64,000 nucleotides of DNA from Halobacillus_A sp043497005 (lineage in GTDB: Bacteria > Bacillota > Bacilli > Bacillales > Halobacillaceae): NCBI RefSeq assembly GCF_043497005.1, contig NZ_JBIEKE010000002.1:868001-932000 (forward strand), in the 5' to 3' direction. The position numbers and the translations under genes were made by a program. Shown here piece after piece: positions 24,273 through 33,630 of this stretch. The notes beneath the pieces are model-generated. The model did no database searches and was not told where the DNA came from. It saw only the letters and a program-made list of their open reading frames with translations. Within the stretch, counting starts at the first letter, position 1, and each line of letters begins with the position of its first letter.

Positions 24273-26285
24273 CTAATTTAGATCACTGAAAACTTTTTTT
24301 ACTCTTGGCACAACTTCTCCGCTGCCATCCTCGACATCCTCAATCATCATGGAGACGATTAAGTCTTCCTCGTCAGTATCCCAGGCAATAAACCAACCAT
24401 TTTCTTGAGCATCTTCATCATCTAAAGATTGCTTTAACTCAGCTGTCCCTGTTTTACCCGCTAAATTCAGGTCATCCATTTGAGGCTCATAAGCAGACCC
24501 TTGAGAATCATTAACGACGGCTTGTAAGTTTTCAGTTATTACATCAGCTGTTTCTTCGCTTATAACATCTTCCTTCCAAACCTGACCAGTTTCTTCGTCT
24601 GATCGGAGTGTAGGCTGCAACAGGTCTCCCCCGGTAATAAACGGAGTATAGGTTAAAGCAAGATGAAGTGAACTCATCTGAACTTGACCTTGACCATATC
24701 CCGTGTCCGCAAGAAGGGGTTCACTTTCAAACTGATCTTCGTTTAAAATTTGTGAAGCTGAGATAGGATAAGCAAATGGGAGGTCTTCAGAAAAGCCAAA
24801 ATTCTCCGCTTCTTCAAGGAAGGTTTCTCCACCAATATCTAAAATCGAGCGGGCGAAATAAATGTTATCCGATCTTACGAGTGCATCTCTAAGGTTGACA
24901 TTGTTATCGATATTCGCGCCATCCACCCTTGTAATTGAATAATTTCCCCATCCGTCTTGTGTATAGGATTTACCATCAATCGTCATATCTTCTTCTGGAT
25001 CTATCGTATCTGTTTTAAGACCAATGGATGCAGTTATCGGTTTAAAAGTTGATCCAGGAGAATAGTTACTACTGAATTTATTGGATAAAGGCTCACCTTC
25101 TTGTTCTTGCAGTTCACTTCGCCGCTCACTGCTCATCCCTAGTACAAATTCGTTAGGATCATAAGCGGGCGAACTTACTAAAGCTTTTACTTCCCCTGAC
25201 GTCGGATTGACTGCTGCAGAAGAACCTGGCTCACCTTCCATGTTTTCATAAATTGTCTCTTGAACTTCTTTATCAATGGTAAGCTCTACATCTTCTCCAT
25301 TCGTCGCTTCATTTTCAGCAAGTACTTCTTTTTCATTACCATCTTCATCAACTATCGTCACTTTTCCACCGGCTTGGCCGCGCAGATCTTCTTCTAACAG
25401 ACTTTCTAAACCAGTTTGGCCAATTTGATCTGAAGCCGTATAACCTTCGTCACTCATTTCTTCCAATTGTTCACCTGTAATATCACCTACGTAGCCAATG
25501 ATGTGTGCTGTTGCTTCTTCAGCCGGATATACACGAGAATTGGTTTCTTGAAACTGAGTGCCGGTTAACTCTTTAATTTCTTTAATCCTCTCCTCATCGT
25601 CATCTGAGACAGCACCGACTGGTACAAAAGAAGAAGATTGGACCCAGGATTGATCGAGTTGAGAATCAATATAGTCAACAGAAATATCCAATATTTCTGC
25701 AAGATCTTCTTTTACTTCTTTTTCATCCTCTATACGCTCCGGTACCAGTCCCACTTGTTGAATGACACCATTTTCAGCTAAAGGTTCCCCATTTGCATCA
25801 AAAATTTCGCCTCTTTCCGCTGGAATTGATTGGGCACTGACTTTATCTCCTTCTTCCATCCCCGCAAAGATCATAGAAGAATCCCATTTTATAGCCCAAG
25901 TATCTTCTTCGTCCCCTTCTTCATAGACAAGTTCAGCCTGATGAGAAAATTGCAATTCTCCAGCCAATGTTTCCATACTTACATCATAATCGTAAGCGGG
26001 CGTGTCTTCCTCATTGAAATCCTGTTCCTCTTCAGGAGCTTTATATGTAATCGCCAGATTGTTCATATTAATACCTTCATAAATTGTCGAGTATCTTTCT
26101 TCAAACTCCTCTTCGCTGATTGAGTCTTTAGACTCCTCACTCAGTAAATCATACATTTCTCCAAATTTTTCATTTTCCCACGCTTCCATATAGGCTTCAA
26201 CCGTAGATTCAGGATTGGGTTTATCTGAACAGCCGATCAGCAAGAGAAAAGAAGAAATAAGGAAACAGTTTCTTAATTTTTTCAT
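24273..26285 (-). CDS. pbpC: Class B penicillin-binding protein 3 (MecA-type N-domain)
   Basis: Peptidoglycan transpeptidase anchored outside the membrane. The protein has 670 residues. It starts with a lipoprotein signal (LLLIGCSDK, cysteine about residue 20), then an NTF2-like MecA-N domain (about 25-140), a PBP dimerisation domain (about 150-330) and a transpeptidase domain with STFK in SPGSTFKPITA near residue 408, SDN in RSDNIYFARS near 466 and KTG in AGKTGTAEL near 612. Length and domain order match B. subtilis PbpC. It is very acidic, as expected for an exported protein of a halophile. It is monocistronic with its own terminator. Confidence 0.93.
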   Translation of the reverse strand: MKKLRNCFLISSFLLLIGCSDKPNPESTVEAYMEAWENEKFGEMYDLLSEESKDSISEEEFEERYSTIYEGINMNNLAITYKAPEEEQDFNEEDTPAYDYDVSMETLAGELQFSHQAELVYEEGDEEDTWAIKWDSSMIFAGMEEGDKVSAQSIPAERGEIFDANGEPLAENGVIQQVGLVPERIEDEKEVKEDLAEILDISVDYIDSQLDQSWVQSSSFVPVGAVSDDDEERIKEIKELTGTQFQETNSRVYPAEEATAHIIGYVGDITGEQLEEMSDEGYTASDQIGQTGLESLLEEDLRGQAGGKVTIVDEDGNEKEVLAENEATNGEDVELTIDKEVQETIYENMEGEPGSSAAVNPTSGEVKALVSSPAYDPNEFVLGMSSERRSELQEQEGEPLSNKFSSNYSPGSTFKPITASIGLKTDTIDPEEDMTIDGKSYTQDGWGNYSITRVDGANIDNNVNLRDALVRSDNIYFARSILDIGGETFLEEAENFGFSEDLPFAYPISASQILNEDQFESEPLLADTGYGQGQVQMSSLHLALTYTPFITGGDLLQPTLRSDEETGQVWKEDVISEETADVITENLQAVVNDSQGSAYEPQMDDLNLAGKTGTAELKQSLDDEDAQENGWFIAWDTDEEDLIVSMMIEDVEDGSGEVVPRVKKVFSDLN

Positions 26286-26403
26286 ATCGCAACAGCCTCC
26301 TAGCTTCCTTTTTCAACGTTACCCCTCATTATATCAGACTTAATTCTTATAAAAAGAGTTTTGACTTTGACTTGAATTTTTAACCAAATAAAAAAGCAGA
26401 ATA

Positions 26404-26757
26404 TCAGGGGCTTGATCCTTCTACTCTCCTTTCGATAAACATACATACATCTCCAATAGTTGAAAATCCTGCAAACTCCTGTTCTGAGGAGATTATCTCT
26501 TTAACTTCAATATTGAGGTTCCAATATTGAAGTAAAGCCTCAAAAGCAGCAAAAAAGGAGGTTTGATCCCCTTTAAACAATTCATAAAGGGACGTATCAG
26601 TCGTAATATACTCAAGAGGATTGTCATAGTACACCACACTATGACGTTGAATATATGTAACAGTGGACAAAAAAATCTCATAAACAATGTTTTCTTTCGT
26701 TACTTTTTTCATTTCTTTTTTTGATTTGAATTGATCAAAGTCAAATACATCTGCCAT
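26404..26757 (-). CDS. Hypothetical protein, 117 residues
   Basis: Not recognised. Start ATG 26757 is chosen because AAGGGG lies eight bases upstream. The protein is acidic at the N-terminus (MADVFDFDQFKSKKEMKK), then has a predicted helical domain with FLSTVTYIQRHSVVYYDNPLEYI and LFKGDQTSFFAAFEALLQYWN. No signal peptide or membrane helix is seen. It lies between pbpC and nfrA with no obvious partner. The upstream gene is divergent, so it has its own promoter. Confidence 0.7.
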   Translation of the reverse strand: MADVFDFDQFKSKKEMKKVTKENIVYEIFLSTVTYIQRHSVVYYDNPLEYITTDTSLYELFKGDQTSFFAAFEALLQYWNLNIEVKEIISSEQEFAGFSTIGDVCMFIERRVEGSSP

Positions 26758-26927
26758 TTCCCCCACCCCTTTTATTCTCTTTTTATCATTTTCTCATTAT
26801 AATAATAATTCTACCTCAATCGACAGAAATCCTTTATAGCGATAAAAAATATTCAAAGTATAAGAGAAGATTTTTAAGAGAATGATGTGTTATTCTATCA
26901 ACGAAATGAACGAAGGGAGTTCTTTGA

Positions 26928-27665
26928 ATGAATCAAACCATCGATACACTGCTGAACCACCGAAGTATTCGTCAATTTAAAAATACGAAAATAACCGATG
27001 AGCAGCTTGACTACATTATTCGCTCAGCTCAGCAAGCCTCGACCTCCAGTTACATGATGGCTTATACAATTATAGGTATAACAGATGCAGATAAAAAGGC
27101 AGCTTTAGCTGAAGTGAGCGGTCAACCATACGTAGAAGACAATGGTCACCTTCTCGTATTTTGTGCTGACTTACATCGTCAAACTCACACCGCCACAAGT
27201 GAAGACTATAAACAAATGCTCGAAAACCTTGAAAATTGTGAGCATTTCCTCGTATCTGCGATTGATGCTGCACTAGCTGCCCAGAACGCTGCGATTGCTG
27301 CAGAGTCAATGGGATTGGGTATTTGCTACTTAGGAAGCTTACGGAATCATCTCGAACGAGTCGATGAGCTGCTCGCTTTACCCACTCATGTGATTCCCTT
27401 ATTTGGTATGGCGATTGGAGAACCCGCCCACAAGCCTGATCGTAAACCGCGATTGCCCATATCCGCAGTTTATTTCGAAAATGAGTATACACCTCATGAA
27501 GATGCTATTGAAAAGTTTGATGATCAGATCGCTGAATACTATCAATCCAGATCGTCAAATAACCGGAGTGATACATGGACTGAACAAATGCATCGACGTT
27601 TTAAAAAGACGATGCGCATGGACGTGACTGACCTTGTTCAGAAAAAAGGATTTAATAAACGGTAA
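26928..27665 (+). CDS. nfrA: NADPH-dependent FMN oxidoreductase / nitroreductase (NfrA type)
   Basis: A 245-residue nitroreductase-family flavoprotein. The N-terminal LLNHRSIRQFKNTKITDEQLDYII and SAQQASTSSYMMAYTIIGI are the FMN phosphate-binding blocks. SMGLGICYLGSLRNHLERVDELL near residue 126 and PLFGMAIGEPAHKPDRKPRLP near 156 are the C-terminal family blocks. It matches NfrA1-type enzymes, which reduce FMN, quinones or nitro compounds with NADPH and are stress-induced in Bacillus. AAGGGAG lies before the ATG. The sirtuin gene begins 21 bp downstream, so the two are probably co-transcribed. Confidence 0.88.
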   Translation: MNQTIDTLLNHRSIRQFKNTKITDEQLDYIIRSAQQASTSSYMMAYTIIGITDADKKAALAEVSGQPYVEDNGHLLVFCADLHRQTHTATSEDYKQMLENLENCEHFLVSAIDAALAAQNAAIAAESMGLGICYLGSLRNHLERVDELLALPTHVIPLFGMAIGEPAHKPDRKPRLPISAVYFENEYTPHEDAIEKFDDQIAEYYQSRSSNNRSDTWTEQMHRRFKKTMRMDVTDLVQKKGFNKR

Positions 27666-27686
27666 AGAAAGTCTGGTGTTTTCTTA

Positions 27687-28442
27687 ATGAAAAATCAATT
27701 GAAGCAGACGGCTGAGCAGATTGAACAGGCTCGGCATGTGGTCATTTTAACAGGAGCAGGTGTTTCTACAGCGAGCGGCATCCCTGACTTTCGATCAAGT
27801 GAAGGATTATGGGAACAAGACTTTAGAAGAGAAGATTATATGTCTATTGACTACTTTCATTTTGATCCAGTTGATTTTTGGAAAAAATATAAAGAAATTT
27901 TCCGCATCAAACTATTGCAACAATACGAACCAAACGTCGTTCACCATTTTCTTAAACAGTTAGAAACGAAAGGTCGCCGTATCTCCATTATTACGCAAAA
28001 TGTGGACGGTCTTCACGCCCAGGCGAAAAGTTCTAAAGTAGTAGAGTATCACGGCTCCTTAGATAAAGCGACTTGTCCTCATTGTCAGGAAACTTATACG
28101 ATGAAATATGTTCTTTCTAATGATCCTCCGCAATGCGAAGATTGTAAAAGTGTGTTAAAACCGAACGTTGTCTTATTTGGCGATTTGATCACAGCTCATG
28201 ACGAAGCCGAAGCACTAATCGATGAGGCGGATTTCTTACTCGTTTTAGGCACATCTTTGCAAGTTACACCCTTTAGCTATTTACCCGAATATGCATCTAG
28301 CCGGAACCTCGCATCTACTCTGATGAATAAAGAAGCAACGATAAAAGATCGGCTTTTTGATCAAGTCATTCTAGGAGATTTAAGCGAGCTGATTCCTCAG
28401 TTACAAACTGAGATAAATATAGTCCAGGACGAAACTGAATAA
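27687..28442 (+). CDS. srtN: NAD-dependent protein deacylase (sirtuin)
   Basis: Removes acyl groups from lysines using NAD+. The protein has 251 residues, close to B. subtilis SrtN. Motifs in order are VILTGAGVSTASGIPDFRS near residue 19 (NAD binding), TQNVDGLH near 105, the catalytic His in VEYHGSL near 123, the zinc pairs CPHC and CEDC near 131 and 152, and LGTSLQVTPF near 193. The ribosome-binding site is weak; the ATG is taken because the NAD motif follows at the usual distance. It lies downstream of nfrA. Confidence 0.93.
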   Translation: MKNQLKQTAEQIEQARHVVILTGAGVSTASGIPDFRSSEGLWEQDFRREDYMSIDYFHFDPVDFWKKYKEIFRIKLLQQYEPNVVHHFLKQLETKGRRISIITQNVDGLHAQAKSSKVVEYHGSLDKATCPHCQETYTMKYVLSNDPPQCEDCKSVLKPNVVLFGDLITAHDEAEALIDEADFLLVLGTSLQVTPFSYLPEYASSRNLASTLMNKEATIKDRLFDQVILGDLSELIPQLQTEINIVQDETE

Positions 28443-28539
28443 AGCAAAATTCATTTAAATCCCAGCCTTTTATATTGAATGTTTTTTCTTTTCCCTTTGT
28501 TTATTAATAATCACAGAACCTGCCCGGTATCCACCCGAA

Positions 28540-28565
28540 GGTTAAACACCCTTCACACAGGGTAG
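28540..28565 (+). promoter_or_regulatory. Sigma-B-like promoter of yhdN
   Basis: GGTTAA, a 14-base spacer, then GGGTAG. This fits the general-stress sigma-B pattern (GTTTAA, 12-15, GGGTAT) closely and lies 36 bases before the yhdN start. B. subtilis yhdN encodes general stress protein 69, a known sigma-B target, which supports the call. Confidence 0.65.
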
Positions 28566-28601
28566 ACTCCTTATGAATCTATTTATGATGGAGGTATTTG
28601 A

Positions 28602-29597
28602 GTGGAACATATAAATGTAAGTCAGGCTGATTTAACAGCCAGCCGTATTGGCCTGGGCACATGGGCCATTGGGGGCTGGATGTGGGGTGGCACTGATAAG
28701 AAGCAATCCATAGAAACGATTCATGCCGCCCTTAATAAAGGCATTACTCTAATCGATACTGCTCCTGTTTACGGTTTCGGTGAATCCGAAGAAATCGTGG
28801 GTAAAGCCGTCCAGCAGTATGGAAAGCGCGAAGATATTATTTTAGCCACTAAGGTAGCTTTAGATTGGCAAAATGAACAGCCTTTTCGTAATGGCACGAA
28901 AGAAAGAATTCATCAGGAAGTCGAAGATTCTCTTAAACGACTTCAAACGGATTATATTGATATTTATCAAGTCCACTGGCCGGATCCGCTCACACCACTG
29001 CACGAAACGGCAGAAGCCCTGCAATATTTGTATAAACAAGGAAAGATAAGAGCAATAGGAGTGAGCAATTTCTCTCCAGAACAAATGGATGTTTTCAGAG
29101 AAGCAGCTCCTATTCATACTTTGCAGCCGCCGTATAATTTATTTGAGCGTGATATAGAAGAGGATATTATCCCTTATACGCAAAAGCATGACATTACAAC
29201 CATTTCATACGGTTCTCTATGTCGTGGTCTTCTTTCAGGTAAAATGACGAAAGATCGTTCTTTTGAAGGAGATGACCTTCGAAACAATGATCCTAAATTC
29301 CAGCAGCCGCGATTTGAACAATATTTAAATGCTGTAGAGGAACTAGACCAACTAGCAAAGGATCGTTTTAATAAGAGAGTTATCCATTTAGCCATTAAAT
29401 GGGTATTGCAGCAGCCGGGTTCCGGAATTGCCTTAATGGGTGGAAGGCGCCCAGATCAATTAGATCCAGTAGACGAGGTCAGCGATTTTACCATTGATAA
29501 AGATACGATGAAAGATATCGATGCAATTTTAGAAAAAAACATTAAAGATCCTGTGGGTCCCGAATTTATGGCTCCCCCTACAAAACAAGATCTATAA
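28602..29597 (+). CDS. yhdN: Aldo/keto reductase, general stress protein 69 type
   Basis: NADPH-dependent reductase of aldehydes and ketones. The protein has 331 residues, the same length as B. subtilis YhdN (GS69), and starts at GTG 28602 behind GGAGG. AKR catalytic residues are visible: Asp and Tyr in LIDTAPVYGFGESEEIVG near residue 51, Lys in ATKVALDW near 84, and His in YQVHWPDP near 124. The C-terminal GPEFMAPPTKQDL resembles the YhdN end. A sigma-B-like promoter is just upstream. Confidence 0.92.
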   Translation: MEHINVSQADLTASRIGLGTWAIGGWMWGGTDKKQSIETIHAALNKGITLIDTAPVYGFGESEEIVGKAVQQYGKREDIILATKVALDWQNEQPFRNGTKERIHQEVEDSLKRLQTDYIDIYQVHWPDPLTPLHETAEALQYLYKQGKIRAIGVSNFSPEQMDVFREAAPIHTLQPPYNLFERDIEEDIIPYTQKHDITTISYGSLCRGLLSGKMTKDRSFEGDDLRNNDPKFQQPRFEQYLNAVEELDQLAKDRFNKRVIHLAIKWVLQQPGSGIALMGGRRPDQLDPVDEVSDFTIDKDTMKDIDAILEKNIKDPVGPEFMAPPTKQDL

Positions 29598-29605
29598 TTG
29601 TTACA

Positions 29606-29642
29606 TGCCCGAGCTTTTTCTAAAGTTCGGGCATCTATTTTT
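29606..29642 (+). terminator. Terminator after yhdN
   Basis: GCCCGAGCTTT and AAAGTTCGGGC pair with one mismatch, followed by ATCTATTTTT. Confidence 0.75.
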
Positions 29643-29694
29643 GGTAAAATAAAATTAATAGTTTGTATGATGTATGAGATAGGAGGCGGACCGT

Positions 29695-30180
29695 GTGGAT
29701 TTTGTCATATGGATAATCATCTTACTTTTGTTTCTTGCCAGTTTCGCCAGTTTAATTTTCCCCATTATTCCAGGCCCTCTCGTTTTATGGCTCGGCTTTC
29801 TCGCCTATTATTTCTTCATTAATAATGCCGGCCTCAGCCTTATATTTTGGATAGCCATGGTTCTATTAACCATTTTGTTAATCGTGTCAGATATCATCGC
29901 CAATAGTTATTTTGTGAAAAAATATGGCGGCAGTAAATGGGGGGAACGTGCGGCAGCGATCGGAGTTATTGCAGGGTCATTTATCTTTCCTCCATTTGGA
30001 ATTGTCCTTGTCCCGTTTGTCATTGTTTTAATTGTTGAGCTTCTGCAAAAAAGATCGGCTGAAGAGGCTGGAAAAGCAGCTCTAGGCTCTTTATTTGGAT
30101 TCTTAAGCGGCAGTGCCGCTAAAGTTTTGATTCAATCATTTATGATTGTCTGGTTCTTTATAGAAGTTTGGATATCGTAA
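29695..30180 (+). CDS. DUF456 membrane protein
   Basis: A 161-residue protein with four to five hydrophobic helices. It begins with a GTG codon behind GGAGGCGG. The family-typical segment is FPIIPGPLVLWLGFLAYYF near residue 22, with GSKWGERAAAIGVIAGSFIFPPFGIVLVPF near residue 81 (the Gly-rich central hairpin) and KAALGSLFGFLSGSAAKV near 126. DUF456 proteins have no known function. It is transcribed singly and followed by a strong hairpin. Confidence 0.85.
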   Translation: MDFVIWIIILLLFLASFASLIFPIIPGPLVLWLGFLAYYFFINNAGLSLIFWIAMVLLTILLIVSDIIANSYFVKKYGGSKWGERAAAIGVIAGSFIFPPFGIVLVPFVIVLIVELLQKRSAEEAGKAALGSLFGFLSGSAAKVLIQSFMIVWFFIEVWIS

Positions 30181-30184
30181 TATA

Positions 30185-30215
30185 AAAGGCGCTTCCCTCA
30201 ATGGAAGCGCCTTTC
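30185..30215. terminator. Bidirectional terminator between DUF456 gene and fdh operon
   Basis: Perfect stem AAGGCGCTTCC with GGAAGCGCCTT around CTCAAT, flanked by AAAA and TTCTT, between convergent genes. Confidence 0.88.
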
Positions 30216-30218
30216 TTA

Positions 30219-30686
30219 CTATTCTCGTCCCATCCCTTTTAAGAACTGCATCATCATTGTAATACTGCGGTTAATTTCAGGGTCTTTCAAGGCTTTAGCC
30301 AGATCAAAAATAGTCGTTTTTTGATCTGCTGCTGTTTCATTCATTTCTTTTATTCCTTCATTAAGACGATTGGTAGTCTCTCGTACGGTTTTGACGTCTA
30401 AGTCTCCCAGCATAAACACAATTTCAGGAAGATTCTCAAGCAATTGTGCATACTGATCTTTGCTAATCTCATCCACTACATATTTTAAAGCTTTTTTCTT
30501 TGAATGAGAAAAGGCATAAGCTGTATCTAATGTTCCAACTTCATCTAATGCGCTTAATAACTCAATTCCTTTTAAAATAGCTTCTTTATTTTCAGTTACA
30601 GCTTCTTTTACTTCTTGTAAATCTCGTGCTTGCTGCTCTTCCTTGGGAATTTCTAACTTTTTAATGTTTGTTATTGATTTAGCCAT
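30219..30686 (-). CDS. DUF1641 protein, formate dehydrogenase partner (YrhD/YjgD type)
   Basis: A 155-residue soluble protein that is mostly helical: LQEVKEAVTENKEAILKGIELLSALDEVGTLD, then a Lys-rich turn, then QLLENLPEIVFMLGDLDVKTVRETTNRLNEGI. DUF1641 genes regularly follow yrhE/yjgC-type formate dehydrogenases in Bacillus. The start overlaps the dehydrogenase stop by eight bases, so the two are translationally coupled. Its role is unknown; a chaperone or subunit of the complex is plausible. The N-terminus lacks a signal peptide. Confidence 0.85.
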   Translation of the reverse strand: MAKSITNIKKLEIPKEEQQARDLQEVKEAVTENKEAILKGIELLSALDEVGTLDTAYAFSHSKKKALKYVVDEISKDQYAQLLENLPEIVFMLGDLDVKTVRETTNRLNEGIKEMNETAADQKTTIFDLAKALKDPEINRSITMMMQFLKGMGRE

Positions 30687-33630
30687 CTTTATTCACCTGA
30701 TCCCCTGGGAACACATAGTCGTTACGCTCCCACTTATTTTCAACATTAACGCTTATTTGCGGCACAGGATTCCCTCGACGGTGATTATTTGGCGGAATCG
30801 GTGATTTACCTTCTTTTTTCATAACTTCCATCCGGACTGCAATCTCTTTATATGCCGGCGTATTTGTGTCTTTGTCCACACGGTTATCGGTAAGGAAGTT
30901 AACAGCCGACTTTCCATTTGCGCTCATAGGAATAAATAATTCTTTTCCTCTTACGCGGTCTGTAACTGTAACAACCCCTGTCGCTTCTCCGGCTTCAGAA
31001 ACCAGTTTTATTTCCGCACCTTCACGAATATCTCTTTCCTTAGCAAGCTCAGGAGAGACTTCAACAAATGGATTAGGGGTATTTCGAGCGATACCTTCTA
31101 CTTTATAGGTCATATTGCCTTCATGGAAATGTTCAAGAAGCCGGCCATTATTTACATGAAGATCGTACTTCTCTGAAGTGTCATACTCCAATTCAAATTC
31201 CAGGGGAAAGAACCTTGCTCTGCCATCTTCAAATGGGAATCCTTCCTGGAAAAGAAGAGGTTCATCTGTGCCGTCTTCATGCACCGGCCACTGTAATGAG
31301 TTGTATCCTTCTAAGCGTTCATATGACACGCCGGCAAACAATGGAGCTAAACTAGCTGCTTCAGCCATAATTTCTGAAGGGTGCCCGTAGTGCCAATCTC
31401 CTCCCAGTTCTTGAGCAATAAGCTGAAGGATTTCCCAGTCAGGCTTTGCTCCTGGAAGAGGATCAAGTGATTGATAGAGACGCTGGATTCGACGCTCCGT
31501 GTTCGTAAATGTCCCTTCTTTTTCTAAACTAGGCACTGCTGGTAACACTACATCTGCGTATTCAGCAGTTTTCGTCAAGAACAAATCTTGAACAATAAAC
31601 AAATCAAGCTTTTCAAAGGCCTCTGTCACATAATTTATATTGGCGTCTACAATGCCCGTGTCCTCACCTATTACATACATCGCACTTAAGTTTCCTGCAT
31701 GAATAGCTTCAATCATTTGATGATTGTCTTTTCCAGGCTCTTTAGGAATCGTGCAGTTCCAGGCTTGTTCATAGCGAGCGCGAACTTCGTCATCATGCGT
31801 TTCTTCATAGCCAGGGAAGAAGTTTGGCATACTGCCAAAATCACTGCATCCTTGTACATTGTTGTGCCCGCGCAGTGGATAAGCTCCGCAGCCTTCTCTT
31901 CGATAGTTACCTGTAAGAAGCAATAAGTTTGATATAGCTGTACTCGTATCACTGCCTCGCATATGCTGTGTTACACCCATTGCCCAGCAGATTGATACCT
32001 TTTCCGCTTTTGCAATTTCCTCTGCTACATCAATTAACTCTTCTTTTGGTATTCCAGTTAATTCAGAAGCATATTCCATTGTGTAAGGTTCAAGACTCTC
32101 GCGATACGCGTCAAATTCGTTCACCCATTCTTCAATAAAGTTTTTATCTTCCAACCCTTGGTCAAGAATATATTTTGATACAGCTGAAAGCCAAACCAAG
32201 TCTGTGCCGGATTTAGGCTGATAAAAACGGTCGGCTCGTGTAGCCATTTCATGCTTACGTAAGTCAAAGACAAATAATTTTTGACCAAATAATTTCTGAG
32301 ATCGTTTAATCCGGGAAGCAAGTACAGGATGCGACTCTGCTGTATTTGAACCGATTGTAAGGACTAAATTTGCTTTGGCGATATCATCAATAGTTCCTGA
32401 GTCACCGCCGTGCCCTACTGTTCTAAACAAACCTTTAGTTGCAGGAGATTGGCAGTAACGTGAGCAGTTGTCTACATTGTTCGTTCCAATGATTTGGCGG
32501 GAAAGCTTCTGCATAAGATAAGATTCTTCATTCGTAGCTTTGGAAGAAGAGATGAAACCTAAATCATCAGAACCCTTTTTCTCTTTAATTTCAGTGATCC
32601 TTTCCGCTACATAGGAAATAGCTTCGTCCCATTCCACTTCATGGAACGTATCATCACGACGTATTAAAGGTTTGGTTAACCGCTTCTCACTATTGACGTA
32701 ATCCCAGCCGAACTTCCCTTTCACACATGTAGCAATACCATTTGCCGGAGACTCTGCATTTGGCTCTACTTTTAAAATCTGGCGGTCTTTTGTCCAAACA
32801 TCAAATGAACACCCGACCCCACAATAAGTACATACTGTTTTTGTTTTCTTAATTCGTTCTTCACGCATAGCCGCTTCCGAATCAGAGACTGCAAATAACG
32901 GACCATAACCCGTTTCTACTTTCTTCGTTAGTTCGATCATCGACTTTAACAGCCCTGGTTCTTGATCCGTTAAGAATCCGGCTTCTCCTTCCATCCCTTT
33001 TTCCATCATGGCATTACAAGGGCACACTGTAGAACATTGTCCGCAATTTACACAAGATGACTGATCAATCGGGACGTCATTATCCCAAATGACTCGTGGC
33101 TGCTGGCGTTCCCAGTCAATGGTCAGGGTTTCATTCACTTGAACATCCTGACAAACTTCTACACAGCGGCCGCATAAAATACACTGATCCGGGTCATACC
33201 TGTAAAATGCCCCCGATTCGTCCCGGTTGTAAGGCTTTTCTTGGAATGGCCGGGACTGATGCTCTAATCCAAATTCCGCCATCGTATTATGGATTTCACA
33301 ATCACCATTATTGTAATCACATACAGTGCAATACAGCTCGTGATTTTCCAAAATGCGATCCAGCGCTTCTTTTTGAGCCATTTGTACTTGTGGAAGTTCC
33401 GTTTGCACTTTCATACCTGCTTCTACTTTTAATCCGCAAGCTCTTTGCATTTCTCTATTCACTTGAACGACACACGTGTCACACGTTTGAATAGGTCCTA
33501 GTGATTCGTTGTAGCAAATCTGCGGTACATTTTCACCAGAGGAATTAATAAGATCCAGCAAGTTTTGTCCTGGATCAGCTAAGAATTCCTTTCCATTTAT
33601 CGTTACTACAGTGTGATCTCTCTCTAACAA
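30679..33630 (-). CDS. Cytoplasmic formate dehydrogenase, molybdopterin and iron-sulfur subunit (YjgC/YrhE type)
   Basis: Oxidises formate to CO2. The protein has 983 residues. The N-terminal [2Fe-2S] domain has CYNESLGPIQTCDTC near residue 39. Histidine/cysteine ligands follow in HELYCTVCDYNNGDC, then two ferredoxin clusters: CILCGRCVEVC near 151 and CVNCGQCSTVCPC near 193. The molybdopterin part begins with CTYCGVGC near 267 and has an active-site cysteine (NCSRYCQSPAT near 390) where some homologues carry selenocysteine. A molybdopterin-dinucleotide domain ends the chain. No signal peptide, so it is cytoplasmic. It depends on moaA and moeA products. Confidence 0.92.
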   Translation of the reverse strand: MLERDHTVVTINGKEFLADPGQNLLDLINSSGENVPQICYNESLGPIQTCDTCVVQVNREMQRACGLKVEAGMKVQTELPQVQMAQKEALDRILENHELYCTVCDYNNGDCEIHNTMAEFGLEHQSRPFQEKPYNRDESGAFYRYDPDQCILCGRCVEVCQDVQVNETLTIDWERQQPRVIWDNDVPIDQSSCVNCGQCSTVCPCNAMMEKGMEGEAGFLTDQEPGLLKSMIELTKKVETGYGPLFAVSDSEAAMREERIKKTKTVCTYCGVGCSFDVWTKDRQILKVEPNAESPANGIATCVKGKFGWDYVNSEKRLTKPLIRRDDTFHEVEWDEAISYVAERITEIKEKKGSDDLGFISSSKATNEESYLMQKLSRQIIGTNNVDNCSRYCQSPATKGLFRTVGHGGDSGTIDDIAKANLVLTIGSNTAESHPVLASRIKRSQKLFGQKLFVFDLRKHEMATRADRFYQPKSGTDLVWLSAVSKYILDQGLEDKNFIEEWVNEFDAYRESLEPYTMEYASELTGIPKEELIDVAEEIAKAEKVSICWAMGVTQHMRGSDTSTAISNLLLLTGNYRREGCGAYPLRGHNNVQGCSDFGSMPNFFPGYEETHDDEVRARYEQAWNCTIPKEPGKDNHQMIEAIHAGNLSAMYVIGEDTGIVDANINYVTEAFEKLDLFIVQDLFLTKTAEYADVVLPAVPSLEKEGTFTNTERRIQRLYQSLDPLPGAKPDWEILQLIAQELGGDWHYGHPSEIMAEAASLAPLFAGVSYERLEGYNSLQWPVHEDGTDEPLLFQEGFPFEDGRARFFPLEFELEYDTSEKYDLHVNNGRLLEHFHEGNMTYKVEGIARNTPNPFVEVSPELAKERDIREGAEIKLVSEAGEATGVVTVTDRVRGKELFIPMSANGKSAVNFLTDNRVDKDTNTPAYKEIAVRMEVMKKEGKSPIPPNNHRRGNPVPQISVNVENKWERNDYVFPGDQVNKDG

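Noticed and set aside
32450..32470. Selenocysteine in formate dehydrogenase
   Set aside because: The active-site codon reads Cys (NCSRYCQSPAT); there is no in-frame TGA.
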